From: Amnibacterium sp.
GTDB taxonomy: Bacteria > Actinomycetota > Actinomycetes > Actinomycetales > Microbacteriaceae
DNA length: 42,725 bases
Direction of reading: 5' to 3'
Assembly (NCBI RefSeq): GCF_025463795.1
Contig: NZ_JAODBE010000122.1
Coordinates: 1-42,725, forward strand
The notes beneath the pieces were generated by a model. That model saw only the letters and a list, made by a program, of their open reading frames with translations, was not told where the DNA came from and did no database searches. Both the position numbers and the translations under genes were made by a program. Position 1 is the first letter of the stretch; each line of letters opens with the position of its first letter. Shown here in pieces: positions 30,975-39,158 of the stretch.

Positions 30975-31847
30975 ATGAGCACCGCCGAGCAGCACCACAC
31001 GGGCACCGGCCCGACCCTCACCGTGGACGGTCACCGGGTCGGCCTCACCGTCGCCGGATCGGGGAACCCGATCGTGCTGCTGCACGGCATCGGCCGCGAC
31101 CGCACCGACTGGTTCAAGGTCGCGCCCGGCCTCGCCGAGCAGCACACCGTCTACGCGATCGACATCGAGGCGTTCGGGGAGTCGGAGCCCTGGAGCGACC
31201 GCACCACCCTCGCCTCCATGGCGCAGATGGTGCGCCGCACCCTCGACACGGTCGGCGAGCACCGGCCGGTCGTGATCATCGGCAACTCGATGGGCGGTGC
31301 CGTGGCGCTGCGGATGCACGCCGACGACCCCGGCCAGGTGCGCGCGCTCGTGCTGGTGAGCCCGGCGGGGTTCGGCGCCGACGCGTCGCTCGGGCTCCGG
31401 CTGATGACCGTTCCGGTGGTCGGCGAGGTGCTGCAGCGCTGCCACATGATCGCCGCGACGATGCAGGTGCGGGCGCTCTTCGCCGACGCGGCGCTCGCGA
31501 CCCGCGAGCTCGCGGAGTCCTCGGCGCGGCGGATGCGCCGGCCCGGCGCCCGGCGGCACTACCTGCAGGTCATCCGCGGCCTCGGCGCGTGGTCCGGCGT
31601 CCGGCCCGAGTGGCGCCAGGAGGTGCTCGAGGCGCTCGCCGCGGTGGGCACGCCGACGATGGTGCTATGGGGCGACCGCGACGTCGTGCTCCCGCACCGG
31701 CACCTCGACGCCGTCTCGGCCAGCGTGCCGCACGCCGTCCCGGTGAGCCTGCCCGGCCTCGGGCACGCGCCGCAGCTCGAGGACCCGGACCGCTTCCTCG
31801 CCCTCGTCGGCGACTTCGTGGACGGGCTCGGCGCCGGCCGGTTCTGA
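30975..31847 (+). CDS. Alpha/beta hydrolase
   Basis: A 290-residue alpha/beta-fold hydrolase. The oxyanion strand is VLLHGIGRDRTDW, the nucleophile Ser is in IGNSMGGA, the acid Asp in LWGDRDVVLP and the His in GLGHAPQLED, in canonical order and spacing. A helical cap lies between about residues 140 and 215 (TATMQVRALFADAALATRELAESS). AGGAGG precedes ATG 30975 by five bases. Possible activities are esterase, lipase, epoxide hydrolase-like or C-C hydrolase; the sequence does not decide. Its TGA abuts the TGA of the opposite-strand serine hydrolase gene with no base between (TGATCA). Confidence 0.87.
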   Translation: MSTAEQHHTGTGPTLTVDGHRVGLTVAGSGNPIVLLHGIGRDRTDWFKVAPGLAEQHTVYAIDIEAFGESEPWSDRTTLASMAQMVRRTLDTVGEHRPVVIIGNSMGGAVALRMHADDPGQVRALVLVSPAGFGADASLGLRLMTVPVVGEVLQRCHMIAATMQVRALFADAALATRELAESSARRMRRPGARRHYLQVIRGLGAWSGVRPEWRQEVLEALAAVGTPTMVLWGDRDVVLPHRHLDAVSASVPHAVPVSLPGLGHAPQLEDPDRFLALVGDFVDGLGAGRF

Positions 31848-33236
31848 TCAGCCGAGGCGCACGGTCAGGGTCTGGACGGTCGGCCGCAGTTCCGGCGTGA
31901 GCCGGACCTCGACGCGCAGCGCTCCGGTCGCCCCGGGCACCGTCCACGCGAGGTGGGCCGGGGTGCGGCTCGACGGCGCGGCCTGCTCGAGCGGCAGCAC
32001 GTGCGCGTCCGCTGCGACGCCGGCGCGGGCGGTGAGGGCCTCGATCGTGGCCCTGCGCCGCTCGATCGGTTCGTCGAGCGCGACGTTCTCCGCGAAGAGG
32101 GCGTCGGCGGTGGCGCCGTCCCACCGGCGCAGCAGCCGCTCCACCGTCTCCCGGGCGGCGACGGTCTCGGGCCAGACGTCGGGGACGGTCTCCGGCGACC
32201 CGATCTGATCGAGCACGAGCTCGAGCGCCCTCGCGGCCGGCGCGCCCGCGCCGCTGTAGCGGGCGTTCTCGAGCACCACGATGCCGAGCCCCGTGCCGGC
32301 GTGCCAGCGCATGTGCGAGCCGTAGCCCGGGTAGCCGCCCGAGTGCGAGACGAGCAGCCCGTGGCGGGGATGCTCGTCGAGGAACAGCCCGTAGCCGTAG
32401 GAGCCGACGTCCTCGATCGGGATGCGCGCCGTCTGCGCGTCACGGCGGGACGCGGCGGCGAGGACCGCATCCGGCGCGGCGGGGCGCCACGCGTCGGCCA
32501 GCCACGCCACCCAGGTCGCGAGGGCCCGCGGCGTCGCGAAGACGCCGCCGATCGGCGAGAACGCGCCGGGACCCGCGAACGGCTGCGGCTCCCAGCGGCC
32601 GCCGAAGCGGGCGAAGCCGGTCGCGACGCCGCCGGGAGCCTCGACGGAGCGGTCGTAGCCGATGCCTCGAAGCCCGAGCGGTGTGAGCACGTCCTCGCGC
32701 ACCAGGTCCACGTAGCGGCGCCCGCTCACCCGTTCGAGCACGCGGCCGAGCAGGGCGTACCCGAGGTTCGAGTACTCGAAGCGCGCCCCGGGCCGATCGA
32801 TGAGCCGGAACCCGGCGGCCGCCATCCGGTCGAACTGGTCGAGCGGCAGCGACTCCTGGCGGTCGCCCCACGGGTCGTCGGTGGGGAACCCGGCGGCCAT
32901 CGACGCGAGCTGCGCCACCCTGGGGAACGCCTCCGGGACCGTGGCGAGCGGCAGGTACTCGCTGACCGGCGCGTCGAGATCGAGGCGGCCGGCGTCCCGC
33001 TGCTGCAGCATCGCGACGGCGGTGAAGCTCTTCGTGCAGGATGCGATGCGGAACGCGGTGTCCGGGCCGGGCACCGGGGTCACGGCCTCGTCCGCGAATC
33101 CGCCGGTGTGCACGATCCGCCCGTCGGCGACCAGCGCGTAGGCGACGGACGGGGTGCGGCCGTCCTTCACGCGGGCGGCGAGCAGGTCGTCGATCGCGGG
33201 CGCCGAGAGCGCGGCGCGGGACGTGTCGTACTGCAC
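31848..33236 (-). CDS. Beta-lactamase-family serine hydrolase
   Basis: A 462-residue enzyme of the class C beta-lactamase/penicillin-binding-protein fold. The catalytic S-x-x-K is SCTK (ASCTKSFTAVAML), the Y-x-N is YSN in FEYSNLGYALLGRV, and the third motif is HSGGYPGYGS. A C-terminal extension of about 110 residues lacks clear similarity to the catalytic fold and looks like a lipocalin-type or scaffold domain. There is no signal peptide, so it is probably cytoplasmic: more likely an esterase, D-aminopeptidase or amide hydrolase than an antibiotic-resistance enzyme. GTG 33236 follows GGAAGGAG by four bases. Confidence 0.87.
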   Translation of the reverse strand: MQYDTSRAALSAPAIDDLLAARVKDGRTPSVAYALVADGRIVHTGGFADEAVTPVPGPDTAFRIASCTKSFTAVAMLQQRDAGRLDLDAPVSEYLPLATVPEAFPRVAQLASMAAGFPTDDPWGDRQESLPLDQFDRMAAAGFRLIDRPGARFEYSNLGYALLGRVLERVSGRRYVDLVREDVLTPLGLRGIGYDRSVEAPGGVATGFARFGGRWEPQPFAGPGAFSPIGGVFATPRALATWVAWLADAWRPAAPDAVLAAASRRDAQTARIPIEDVGSYGYGLFLDEHPRHGLLVSHSGGYPGYGSHMRWHAGTGLGIVVLENARYSGAGAPAARALELVLDQIGSPETVPDVWPETVAARETVERLLRRWDGATADALFAENVALDEPIERRRATIEALTARAGVAADAHVLPLEQAAPSSRTPAHLAWTVPGATGALRVEVRLTPELRPTVQTLTVRLG

Positions 33237-33315
33237 GGGGGCTCCTTCCGGCCGGGGTGGGCCGGATCGATCCTGCCGGATGCGGCCCTCCGGGTCCTGT
33301 GCGGGGACGCCTCAG

Positions 33316-33321
33316 TAGGCT
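33316..33321 (+). promoter_or_regulatory. -10 hexamer of the GNAT gene, leaderless type
   Basis: TAGGCT ends six bases before GTG 33328. The gap CCCGGC contains no ribosome site. Confidence 0.5.
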
Positions 33322-33327
33322 CCCGGC

Positions 33328-33840
33328 GTGCCCGTCGTGCTGCGCGAACTCGAACCCGCCGACCTCCCCGCCGTCACGGAGATGAACAACGACGCCGTGC
33401 CGGCCGTGCCGATGATGGACGAGGACGAGATGGCGCTGCTCACCGCCCTCGCCTCGCTCTGCCTCGTCGCGGTCGATGAGGCAGATCCGTTCCGGCCGCT
33501 CGGCTTCGTCGTGGCGATGGATCCGGGCACGGACTACGCGAGCGAGAACTTCCGCTGGTTCTCGGCCCGCGGCGGCGACTTCCTCTACGTGGACCGCATC
33601 GTCATCGACGCGGAGACCCGCGGCGCGGGCGTCGGCCGCCTGCTCTACGGAGCCGTCTTCGCGAAGGCGGAGGAGGACGGGCGCACGGAGGTGGCCTGCG
33701 AGGTGAACGTGCGGCCCCCGAATCCGCGGTCCCTCGGCTTCCACACGGCGCTCGGCTTCCGGCGGGTGGGGGAGCAGGAGACGAAGGGCGGCCGCTACCG
33801 CGTCGCGCTGCTGACGGCGCGGGTCGCCGCCGACGACTGA
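33328..33840 (+). CDS. GNAT-family N-acetyltransferase
   Basis: A 170-residue acetyltransferase. The acetyl-CoA phosphate loop is RGAGVGRLLY (motif A), preceded by the FLYVDRIVIDAE strand; motif B follows with CEVNVRPPNPRSLGFHTALGFRRVGEQ. The N-terminal half is rich in acidic residues and includes VLRELEPADLPAVTEMNND, a common start for these enzymes. The substrate (amine, small molecule or protein N-terminus) is unknown. GTG 33328 is chosen for the well-placed -10. A family B repeat lies 14 bases beyond the stop. Confidence 0.85.
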   Translation: MPVVLRELEPADLPAVTEMNNDAVPAVPMMDEDEMALLTALASLCLVAVDEADPFRPLGFVVAMDPGTDYASENFRWFSARGGDFLYVDRIVIDAETRGAGVGRLLYGAVFAKAEEDGRTEVACEVNVRPPNPRSLGFHTALGFRRVGEQETKGGRYRVALLTARVAADD

Positions 33841-33853
33841 CCCCTCGCGGCGG

Positions 33854-33904
33854 CTTGCCACTTCCGCACCCTTCGGGGGCGTTGAAGGGTGCAGAAGCGG
33901 CAAG
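33854..33904. repeat. Intergenic inverted repeat, family B copy 2
   Basis: Arms of 20 bp with two mismatches (33854-33873 and 33885-33904) around an 11-base loop. It keeps the family B core CTTGCCACTT/AAGCGGCAAG but its inner part (CCGCACCCTT) differs from copies 1 and 3. It is between genes in the same direction, GNAT and the MFS transporter. Confidence 0.75.
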
Positions 33905-33996
33905 TCACGAGCCCGCGGGTGGATGCATCTGGGCGAGCACCTGCGGATCCGCCCCGGACGGGAAGAGCGGGGCCTCGGCGCGGCTTGTCTCCTGCC

Positions 33997-35436
33997 GTGA
34001 CCGAAACCGTCAGCCGCCGCGACGTGGGCCTCCGGTCCGAGCGCGGACCCATCCTGCTCGCCCTGATGATGTCGACCGGCCTCATCGCGATCGACTCGAC
34101 GATCCTCGCGACGGCGGTGCCCTCGGTCGTGAAGGACCTCGGTGGGTTCTCGAGCTTCCCGTGGCTGTTCTCGGTCTACCTGCTCGCGCAGGCGGTCTCC
34201 GTGCCCGTCTACGCGAAGCTCGCCGACACGGTCGGGCGCAAGCCGATCCTCCTGACGGGCATCGGCCTCTTCCTGCTGGGTTCGATCCTCTGCGGGTTCG
34301 CGCCGTCCATGACGGTGCTCATCGTCTTCCGAGCGGTGCAGGGCCTCGGCGCCGGCGCGATCATGCCCGTGTCGATCACGGTCGCCGGTGACATCTACAC
34401 GGTCGCCGAGCGCGCCAAGGCCCAGGGCTACCTCGCGAGCGTCTGGGCGATCTCGTCGGTCGTCGGCCCGACGCTCGGCGGGGTCTTCTCGCAGTTCGTC
34501 TCGTGGCGCTGGATCTTCTTCGTCAACATCCCGCTCTGCCTCCTGACCGTGTTCCTGCTCCGCCGCTACCGCGAGAACGTCGAGCGCACGCGCCACCGCA
34601 TCGACGTGGCCGGCGCCGTCACCCTGACCATCGGGCTCACCGCGCTGCTCACGGCGCTGCTCGAGGGCGGCACGGTCTGGGCCTGGAACTCGGTGCCCAG
34701 CCTCGTCGCCTTCGGGGTGGCCGTCGTGGCCCTCCCGGTCTTCGTGCTGGCGGAGCGGTGGGCGCCGGAGCCGGTGCTGCCGCTCTGGGTCTTCTCGCGC
34801 CGCCTTCTGCTCACCACCGCCCTCGTCTCGGCCGGAGTCGGCGCGGTGACGATCGGTCTCACGTCCTACGTGCCGACGTTCCTCGAGAAGGTCGTCCCGA
34901 CGACCCCGCTGGTCAGCGGACTGGCGCTCGCCGCCCTCACGGTCGGCTGGCCCGTCGCCGCGTCCAACGCGGGCCGGCTGTACCTGCGCATCGGCTTCCG
35001 ATCGACCGCGCTGATCGGCTGCGGGATCGCGGCGCTCGGCGCCGTCGCCCTCGCTCTCACGGCGCCGCTCGCGTCGATCGGGCTCATGGCGGTGACCTGC
35101 TTCCTCGTGGGGCTCGGCCTCGGCCTGGTGGCGACGCCGACCCTGATCGCCGCCCAGTCGAGCGTCGGATACGAGCAGCGCGGGGTCGTGACCGGCGCGA
35201 GCCTCTTCCTCCGCTCGATCGGATCCGCGCTCGGCGTGGCCGTGTTCGGCGCGCTCGCGAACGGCGTGCTCGCCGGCTGGCACGGCTCGGCCGTCTCCGG
35301 CACCTCGAGCGCCTCCTCCGCCGTCTTCGACGCCGTGGTGGTCGCCGGTCTGCTCACCCTCGTCGCGGCGATCGCGATGCCGGGCGTGCACGCGGAGACG
35401 GTCGCGGTGCCCGGGGTCGCTGCCGAGGCCGCCTGA
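33997..35436 (+). CDS. MFS transporter, DHA2 (EmrB/QacA) drug-exporter type
   Basis: A 479-residue membrane protein with about 14 hydrophobic segments. Motif A is KLADTVGRKPILL in the loop between TM2 and TM3. The D1-type motif in TM1 reads IDSTILATAVPSVVKDL and motif C-like LASVWAISSVVGPTLGGVF in TM5 marks it as an antiporter-type exporter. Expected role is proton-driven efflux of drugs or other small hydrophobic compounds. GTG 33997 has no ribosome site, but TTGTCT ends six bases upstream, so it may be leaderless. The earlier in-frame region overlaps the family B repeat and is unlikely to be coding. The four-gene-distant MerR multidrug-type regulator is a possible controller. Confidence 0.88.
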   Translation: MTETVSRRDVGLRSERGPILLALMMSTGLIAIDSTILATAVPSVVKDLGGFSSFPWLFSVYLLAQAVSVPVYAKLADTVGRKPILLTGIGLFLLGSILCGFAPSMTVLIVFRAVQGLGAGAIMPVSITVAGDIYTVAERAKAQGYLASVWAISSVVGPTLGGVFSQFVSWRWIFFVNIPLCLLTVFLLRRYRENVERTRHRIDVAGAVTLTIGLTALLTALLEGGTVWAWNSVPSLVAFGVAVVALPVFVLAERWAPEPVLPLWVFSRRLLLTTALVSAGVGAVTIGLTSYVPTFLEKVVPTTPLVSGLALAALTVGWPVAASNAGRLYLRIGFRSTALIGCGIAALGAVALALTAPLASIGLMAVTCFLVGLGLGLVATPTLIAAQSSVGYEQRGVVTGASLFLRSIGSALGVAVFGALANGVLAGWHGSAVSGTSSASSAVFDAVVVAGLLTLVAAIAMPGVHAETVAVPGVAAEAA

Positions 35437-35446
35437 CCGTCCGGGG

Positions 35447-35452
35447 GAGGAT
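35447..35452 (+). promoter_or_regulatory. Candidate leaderless -10 of mazG
   Basis: GAGGAT ends six bases before GTG 35459. The GGAGG within it could instead serve as a ribosome site (eight bases upstream), so both readings are possible. Confidence 0.35.
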
Positions 35453-35458
35453 GGCCGG

Positions 35459-36130
35459 GTGACCGATCTGCCCGAGGTGTCCACGCCGGAGCTCACCCGG
35501 CTCGTCGCCGTCATGGCCCGCCTGCGCGGCCCCGGCGGCTGTCCGTGGGACGCCGAGCAGACGCACGAGTCCCTCGTCCGCTACCTGATCGAGGAGACGG
35601 CCGAGCTCGTCGAGGCGATCGAGACGGGCGACGCCGAGGCGATGCGCGAGGAGCTCGGCGACGTGCTCTACCAGGTGCTCTTCCACGCCGACCTGGCCGC
35701 CGGAACGCCGGGCGAGGGCTTCGACCTCGAGGACGTCGCCGCCGCCACCGCCACGAAGATGATCGGCCGGCATCCGCACGTCTTCGGCGACACCGCCGCG
35801 GCCGACGCGGAGGCGGTCGTCGGCGTCTGGGAGGAGCAGAAGCGCCGCGAGAAGGCGCACCGCACGAGCGTGCTCGACGGCGTGCCGATGGGGATGCCGT
35901 CGCTGCTGCTCGCGGAGAAGCTGCTCGGCCGCGCGGCGCGCGCCGGCCTCGAGGTGCGGCCCTCGGTCGAGGCGCCGGGCGACGAGGAGGCGCTCGGCGA
36001 CGCCCTGCTCGACACGGTGGTCGCCGCGTCGGCGGCGGGCCTCGACGCGGAACGGGCGCTCCGCGGCGCGATCCGCCGCCTCACCACCCGCATCCGCGAG
36101 GCCGAGGCGCAGAACCACCCCTCTCCCTGA
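35459..36130 (+). CDS. mazG: Nucleoside triphosphate pyrophosphohydrolase MazG
   Basis: A 223-residue MazG-type NTP pyrophosphohydrolase that hydrolyses NTPs, including non-canonical or oxidised nucleotides, to NMP and pyrophosphate. The diagnostic start LRGPGGCPWDAEQTHESLV is followed by the metal-binding helices EETAELVEAIETGD and EELGDVLYQVLFH, with the E-E-x-x-E and E-x-x-D pattern. A second weaker MazG-like helical repeat makes up the C-terminal half (GDALLDTVVAASAAGLDAE). It is separated from mfd by the accessory block at 28.4-35.4 kb and faces an ABC permease, with a family B repeat between. Confidence 0.95.
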   Translation: MTDLPEVSTPELTRLVAVMARLRGPGGCPWDAEQTHESLVRYLIEETAELVEAIETGDAEAMREELGDVLYQVLFHADLAAGTPGEGFDLEDVAAATATKMIGRHPHVFGDTAAADAEAVVGVWEEQKRREKAHRTSVLDGVPMGMPSLLLAEKLLGRAARAGLEVRPSVEAPGDEEALGDALLDTVVAASAAGLDAERALRGAIRRLTTRIREAEAQNHPSP

Positions 36131-36138
36131 AACCCACG

Positions 36139-36189
36139 CTTGCCACTTTCTGACCTCAAACCGCCCCAATGAGGGCAGAAAGTGGCAAG
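36139..36189. repeat. Intergenic inverted repeat, family B copy 3
   Basis: The cleanest B copy: 19-bp arms with one mismatch (CTTGCCACTTTCTGACCTC at 36139-36157 and its partner at 36171-36189) around a 13-base loop. The right arm and following GTCCGCG match copy 1 nearly base for base. It lies between the convergent mazG and ABC permease genes. Confidence 0.8.
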
Positions 36190-36202
36190 TCCGCGTTGAG
36201 GG

Positions 36203-37264
36203 TCAGGCGACGCGACTGCCGCGGGGGAGCTTGCGGGCCGGCGTCAGGAGGGCGCGCCAGGCCCCGAGCAGGATCGCGGCGGCCAGCAGCAGGTGCAGGC
36301 CGAGGCCCACGAACCAGCTCGGCACCGTGCGCGCCATCACCTGCGCGGGCGTCGGGCCGCTGCTGTTGTCGGCGCTGCAGTCGTCGTAGACCACGAGCGG
36401 CTTCGGCGCGATCTGCGCGAGGCGCGCGCTGGACGCCAGCCCGCCGAAGAGGTCCTTCGGCACCCCGTCCCTGCTGAACGAGGCGGGCACGGCGTCGGCG
36501 AGCACGACGTACGGGTTGGCGGACAGCAGCCACCAGACCTTGTCGAAGCGGGGCACCGGCTGGTGGTCCTGCTCCCACGCGCCGCAGACGGGCGTCTTCG
36601 ACGCCGTGGAGGTCGCGCCGTCCTGCAGGCTGCGGTAGCGGGTCACCTGGTCGGTACGGACCGCGAGGCCCCCGAGCACGAAGGCGAGCAGCGTGCCGAT
36701 CGACAGCGCCGCGACGATCAGATAGGTCACGACGACGGAGAACACCGTCCTCGTGATGAGGGCGGACAGCCCGACGCCGATCGCAGCGACCACACCGAGT
36801 TCGACCGCGACCACGAGCACCGAGACGAGCACGGTGTCCACCCGCAGGCCGCCGGCGATCACGGCGACGGCGAGGAACGGCAGCGCGAGCACGACCAGCG
36901 CCAGCGACGAGACCCAGGCGGCCAGCACCTTGCCGAGCAGCAGCGCGCCGGTGCGCACGAGCGTCACCTGGGTGGTCGCGAGGGTGCCGGCCTCCCGGTC
37001 GCCGTTCACCGCACCGCCGGAGAGGGCGGGCGTGATGAGCGTGCCGAGCAGAAGCACGAAGAACACGATCGTGGAGAAGGCGTAGCCGCCGCCGTCCGCG
37101 ATGCCGGAGATCGGGAGCAGCAGCGCGGTCATCCCGAGCATCAGCAGCGCGAACACGCCGAGCAGCACGTACCAGGCGGTGCTTCGCACGCGCTGCGCGA
37201 GCTCGAGGGCGACGATCGTGCCGAGTCCGTTGAAGCGCCGCCGCGGGGCCGCCACGGTGGTCAT
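36203..37264 (-). CDS. ABC-2 type transporter permease
   Basis: A 353-residue membrane subunit of an ABC-2 exporter. About six hydrophobic segments are visible. The first is preceded by a cytoplasmic amphipathic helix (TIVALELAQRVRSTAWYVLL). A large outward loop between the last two segments (about residues 200-320) contains Cys in VCGAWEQD and DDCSADNS, which could form a disulphide. The ATG at 37264 overlaps the stop of the ATPase gene by four bases, so the two form one unit. The C-terminus ends in a basic tail (KLPRGSRVA). The exported substrate is unknown. Similar pairs export peptides, drugs or cell envelope components. Confidence 0.87.
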   Translation of the reverse strand: MTTVAAPRRRFNGLGTIVALELAQRVRSTAWYVLLGVFALLMLGMTALLLPISGIADGGGYAFSTIVFFVLLLGTLITPALSGGAVNGDREAGTLATTQVTLVRTGALLLGKVLAAWVSSLALVVLALPFLAVAVIAGGLRVDTVLVSVLVVAVELGVVAAIGVGLSALITRTVFSVVVTYLIVAALSIGTLLAFVLGGLAVRTDQVTRYRSLQDGATSTASKTPVCGAWEQDHQPVPRFDKVWWLLSANPYVVLADAVPASFSRDGVPKDLFGGLASSARLAQIAPKPLVVYDDCSADNSSGPTPAQVMARTVPSWFVGLGLHLLLAAAILLGAWRALLTPARKLPRGSRVA

Positions 37265-38175
37265 GCGCCGCTCCGTTCGAGCTCGAGGAACGTGGTCTCC
37301 AGCTCGCCGACGGCCGGCCCGAAGCCGGTGACCGGCACCCCGGAGCGCACCAGCTCCGCGAGCAGGTCGGCCGCGGCGCGCTCGCCGTCGACCGGCACGA
37401 GGCGGTCGCCGCGCTCCGGCCGCACGCCCGCCCGGCCGGCGAGCGCCGTGTCGAGCGCGGCTTCGTCGAGCGAGCGGATGCGCCACTCGCGCACGCGGGA
37501 CTGCGCCCGCTGCACCCGGTCCGTGGCGACGGTCTCGCCCGCCGCCATGAACACGGCGTCGTCGGTGACCTCCTCGAGCTCGGCGAGGTCGTGGCTCGAG
37601 ACGAGGATCGTGCAGCCGTCCGCGGCGAGGCCGCGGAGCAGGACGCGCAGCTCGACCCGGGCGGCCGGGTCGAGCCCGCTCGCCGGCTCGTCGAGCAGCA
37701 GCACACGAGGGCGATGCACCAGGGCCCGCGCCAGGCTCAGCTTCTGCTTCTGGCCGCGGGACAGCACCCGGGTGGGCCGGCCGGTGAACTCGGTGAGCCC
37801 GACCAGGTCGAGCAGCTCGGCCGCCCGGGCCGCGGCCGCGGGCTTCGGCATGCCGTACATCCGGCCGGAGGTGGTCAGCGAGGCACGGCACGACAGAGTC
37901 GCCCAGGAGCCGAGCGTGTCCGGCATCCACCCGATCAGCGACCGCACGGCAGCCGTGTCCCTGACCGGGTCGTGGCCGAGGATGCGGATCGATCCGCCGT
38001 CCGGCTGCAGCAGCGACGCGAGCAGGAGCAGGAGCGTCGTCTTGCCCGCGCCGTTCGGGCCGATCAGGCCGGTGACGGCGCCGGGCGGCGCGGTGAACGT
38101 GACGTCCCGCACGGCGTGGACGGGTCCGAACGCGCGGCGGACCCCCTCGACGGCGATCCCGGGCTCGGTCGGCAT
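37261..38175 (-). CDS. ABC transporter ATP-binding protein
   Basis: A 304-residue ATPase partner of the downstream permease. Walker A is GPNGAGKTT, the signature LSRGQKQKLSLARA, Walker B VLLLDEPASGLD and the switch His in SSHDLAE. A C-terminal extension of about 85 residues after the ATPase core (VREWRIRSLDEAALDTALAG onward) is common in ABC-2 exporter ATPases. ATG 38175 has no ribosome site on its strand; TACCCT ends six bases upstream, so it is probably leaderless. The gene starts 62 bp after the aquaporin stop and is likely transcribed independently of it. Confidence 0.92.
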   Translation of the reverse strand: MPTEPGIAVEGVRRAFGPVHAVRDVTFTAPPGAVTGLIGPNGAGKTTLLLLLASLLQPDGGSIRILGHDPVRDTAAVRSLIGWMPDTLGSWATLSCRASLTTSGRMYGMPKPAAAARAAELLDLVGLTEFTGRPTRVLSRGQKQKLSLARALVHRPRVLLLDEPASGLDPAARVELRVLLRGLAADGCTILVSSHDLAELEEVTDDAVFMAAGETVATDRVQRAQSRVREWRIRSLDEAALDTALAGRAGVRPERGDRLVPVDGERAAADLLAELVRSGVPVTGFGPAVGELETTFLELERSGA

Positions 38176-38181
38176 GCCCGG

Positions 38182-38187
38182 AGGGTA
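38182..38187 (-). promoter_or_regulatory. -10 hexamer of the ABC exporter operon, leaderless type
   Basis: TACCCT on the minus strand ends six bases before ATG 38175. No ribosome site is present in the gap CCGGGC. Confidence 0.5.
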
Positions 38188-38237
38188 TCGGTGGGGAGCA
38201 GCGGCGGAGCCGCCCGCCGCGGCGCGCCCCGCCCGGT

Positions 38238-39080
38238 TCAGCGGCGCTCGGCCACCGGCAGCGACGACGCCATGCTGGACGGATACGCGGGGTCGTGGAA
38301 CAGCTTCGTCGTCAGCACCTCCAGGCGGGGAGCGAGCGCGAACAGCGCGACGCCGAGGAGCATCCCGAGGCCCGGTCCCACGATGTAGACCCAGTACACG
38401 TCGAGCGCGGGCGCGAGCAGCGCGGGCCCCAGGCTGCGGGCCGGGTTGAGGCTCGTGCCGGTGAACCCGGCGAACCGCCACACGAGCGTCGCGTTCAGCA
38501 GCCACAGCGCGAGCGGCGTCCACCGCGCGGTGCGCAGCGACGACGTCATGCCGAGGATCACGAGCACCTCGACCGCCGACATGCCGGCCTCCAGGAGGAC
38601 CGCCTGCACCGGGCCGATGCCGCTGCCCGGGACCGTCGCGCCGACGTCCACGCTGCGCGCCTGCCCCTGCCAGACCGCGAGCAGCAGCGCGGCGCCGACG
38701 ATCCCGCCCGCGAACTGCGCGACGAGGTACCCGACGAGGTCGTGCCGGTGCACCTTGCCCTGCGTCCAGAACGCGAGCGTGACGATCGGGTTGAGGTGCG
38801 CGCCGCTGCGCCGGCCGATCGGGCTCACGGCGATCAGGCTGCCGACGCCCGCGAACCACAAGCCGTTCAGCAGCAGCCGCTGGGGGAGGGGCCAGGTGTG
38901 GATCGGGGACGCGGATCCGCTCGTCGCCACCACGACGGACAGGCCGAGCCCCACGAGGATCGCGGTGCCGAGGAACTCGCACAGCCACTCCACGGCGTGC
39001 GAGCCCGCCCGCGCGGGCTGCGCGGCGACGACGGGCCCGAGGACGCGCGCTCCGTCGCGGTCGGCGTGCAGCAAGGGCAT
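38238..39080 (-). CDS. MIP-family aquaporin/glycerol facilitator
   Basis: A 280-residue channel protein with six membrane segments and the two half-helix motifs. The first NPA motif is changed to NPI (HLNPIVT) and the second is intact (SLNPARS, with the conserved Arg of the selectivity filter). The family signature glycine/alanine patterns (EFLGTAILVGLGLSVVV) begin the protein. A change of the first NPA is known in some MIP proteins and can alter selectivity; water, glycerol or another small solute cannot be decided here. An N-terminal extension of about 30 residues is unusual but contains no clear motif. ATG 39080 has GGAGG upstream. It is divergent from hisS. Confidence 0.88.
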   Translation of the reverse strand: MPLLHADRDGARVLGPVVAAQPARAGSHAVEWLCEFLGTAILVGLGLSVVVATSGSASPIHTWPLPQRLLLNGLWFAGVGSLIAVSPIGRRSGAHLNPIVTLAFWTQGKVHRHDLVGYLVAQFAGGIVGAALLLAVWQGQARSVDVGATVPGSGIGPVQAVLLEAGMSAVEVLVILGMTSSLRTARWTPLALWLLNATLVWRFAGFTGTSLNPARSLGPALLAPALDVYWVYIVGPGLGMLLGVALFALAPRLEVLTTKLFHDPAYPSSMASSLPVAERR

Positions 39081-39146
39081 GGGTCCTCCGGATCGGGCCC
39101 CCTCAGGGTCGCCGACCCGGCAGGCGGGAACCTGAGCGCGGTCCGC

Positions 39147-39152
39147 CAGGAT
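39147..39152 (+). promoter_or_regulatory. Candidate leaderless -10 of hisS
   Basis: CAGGAT ends six bases before ATG 39159. A GGAGG in the gap is too close to the ATG for normal initiation, so the leaderless reading is favoured. Confidence 0.4.
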
Positions 39153-39158
39153 GGAGGC

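Noticed and set aside
31848-33236. Antibiotic-resistance beta-lactamase
   Set aside because: No signal peptide and an extra C-terminal domain; the SxxK/YxN fold is shared by many esterases and peptidases.
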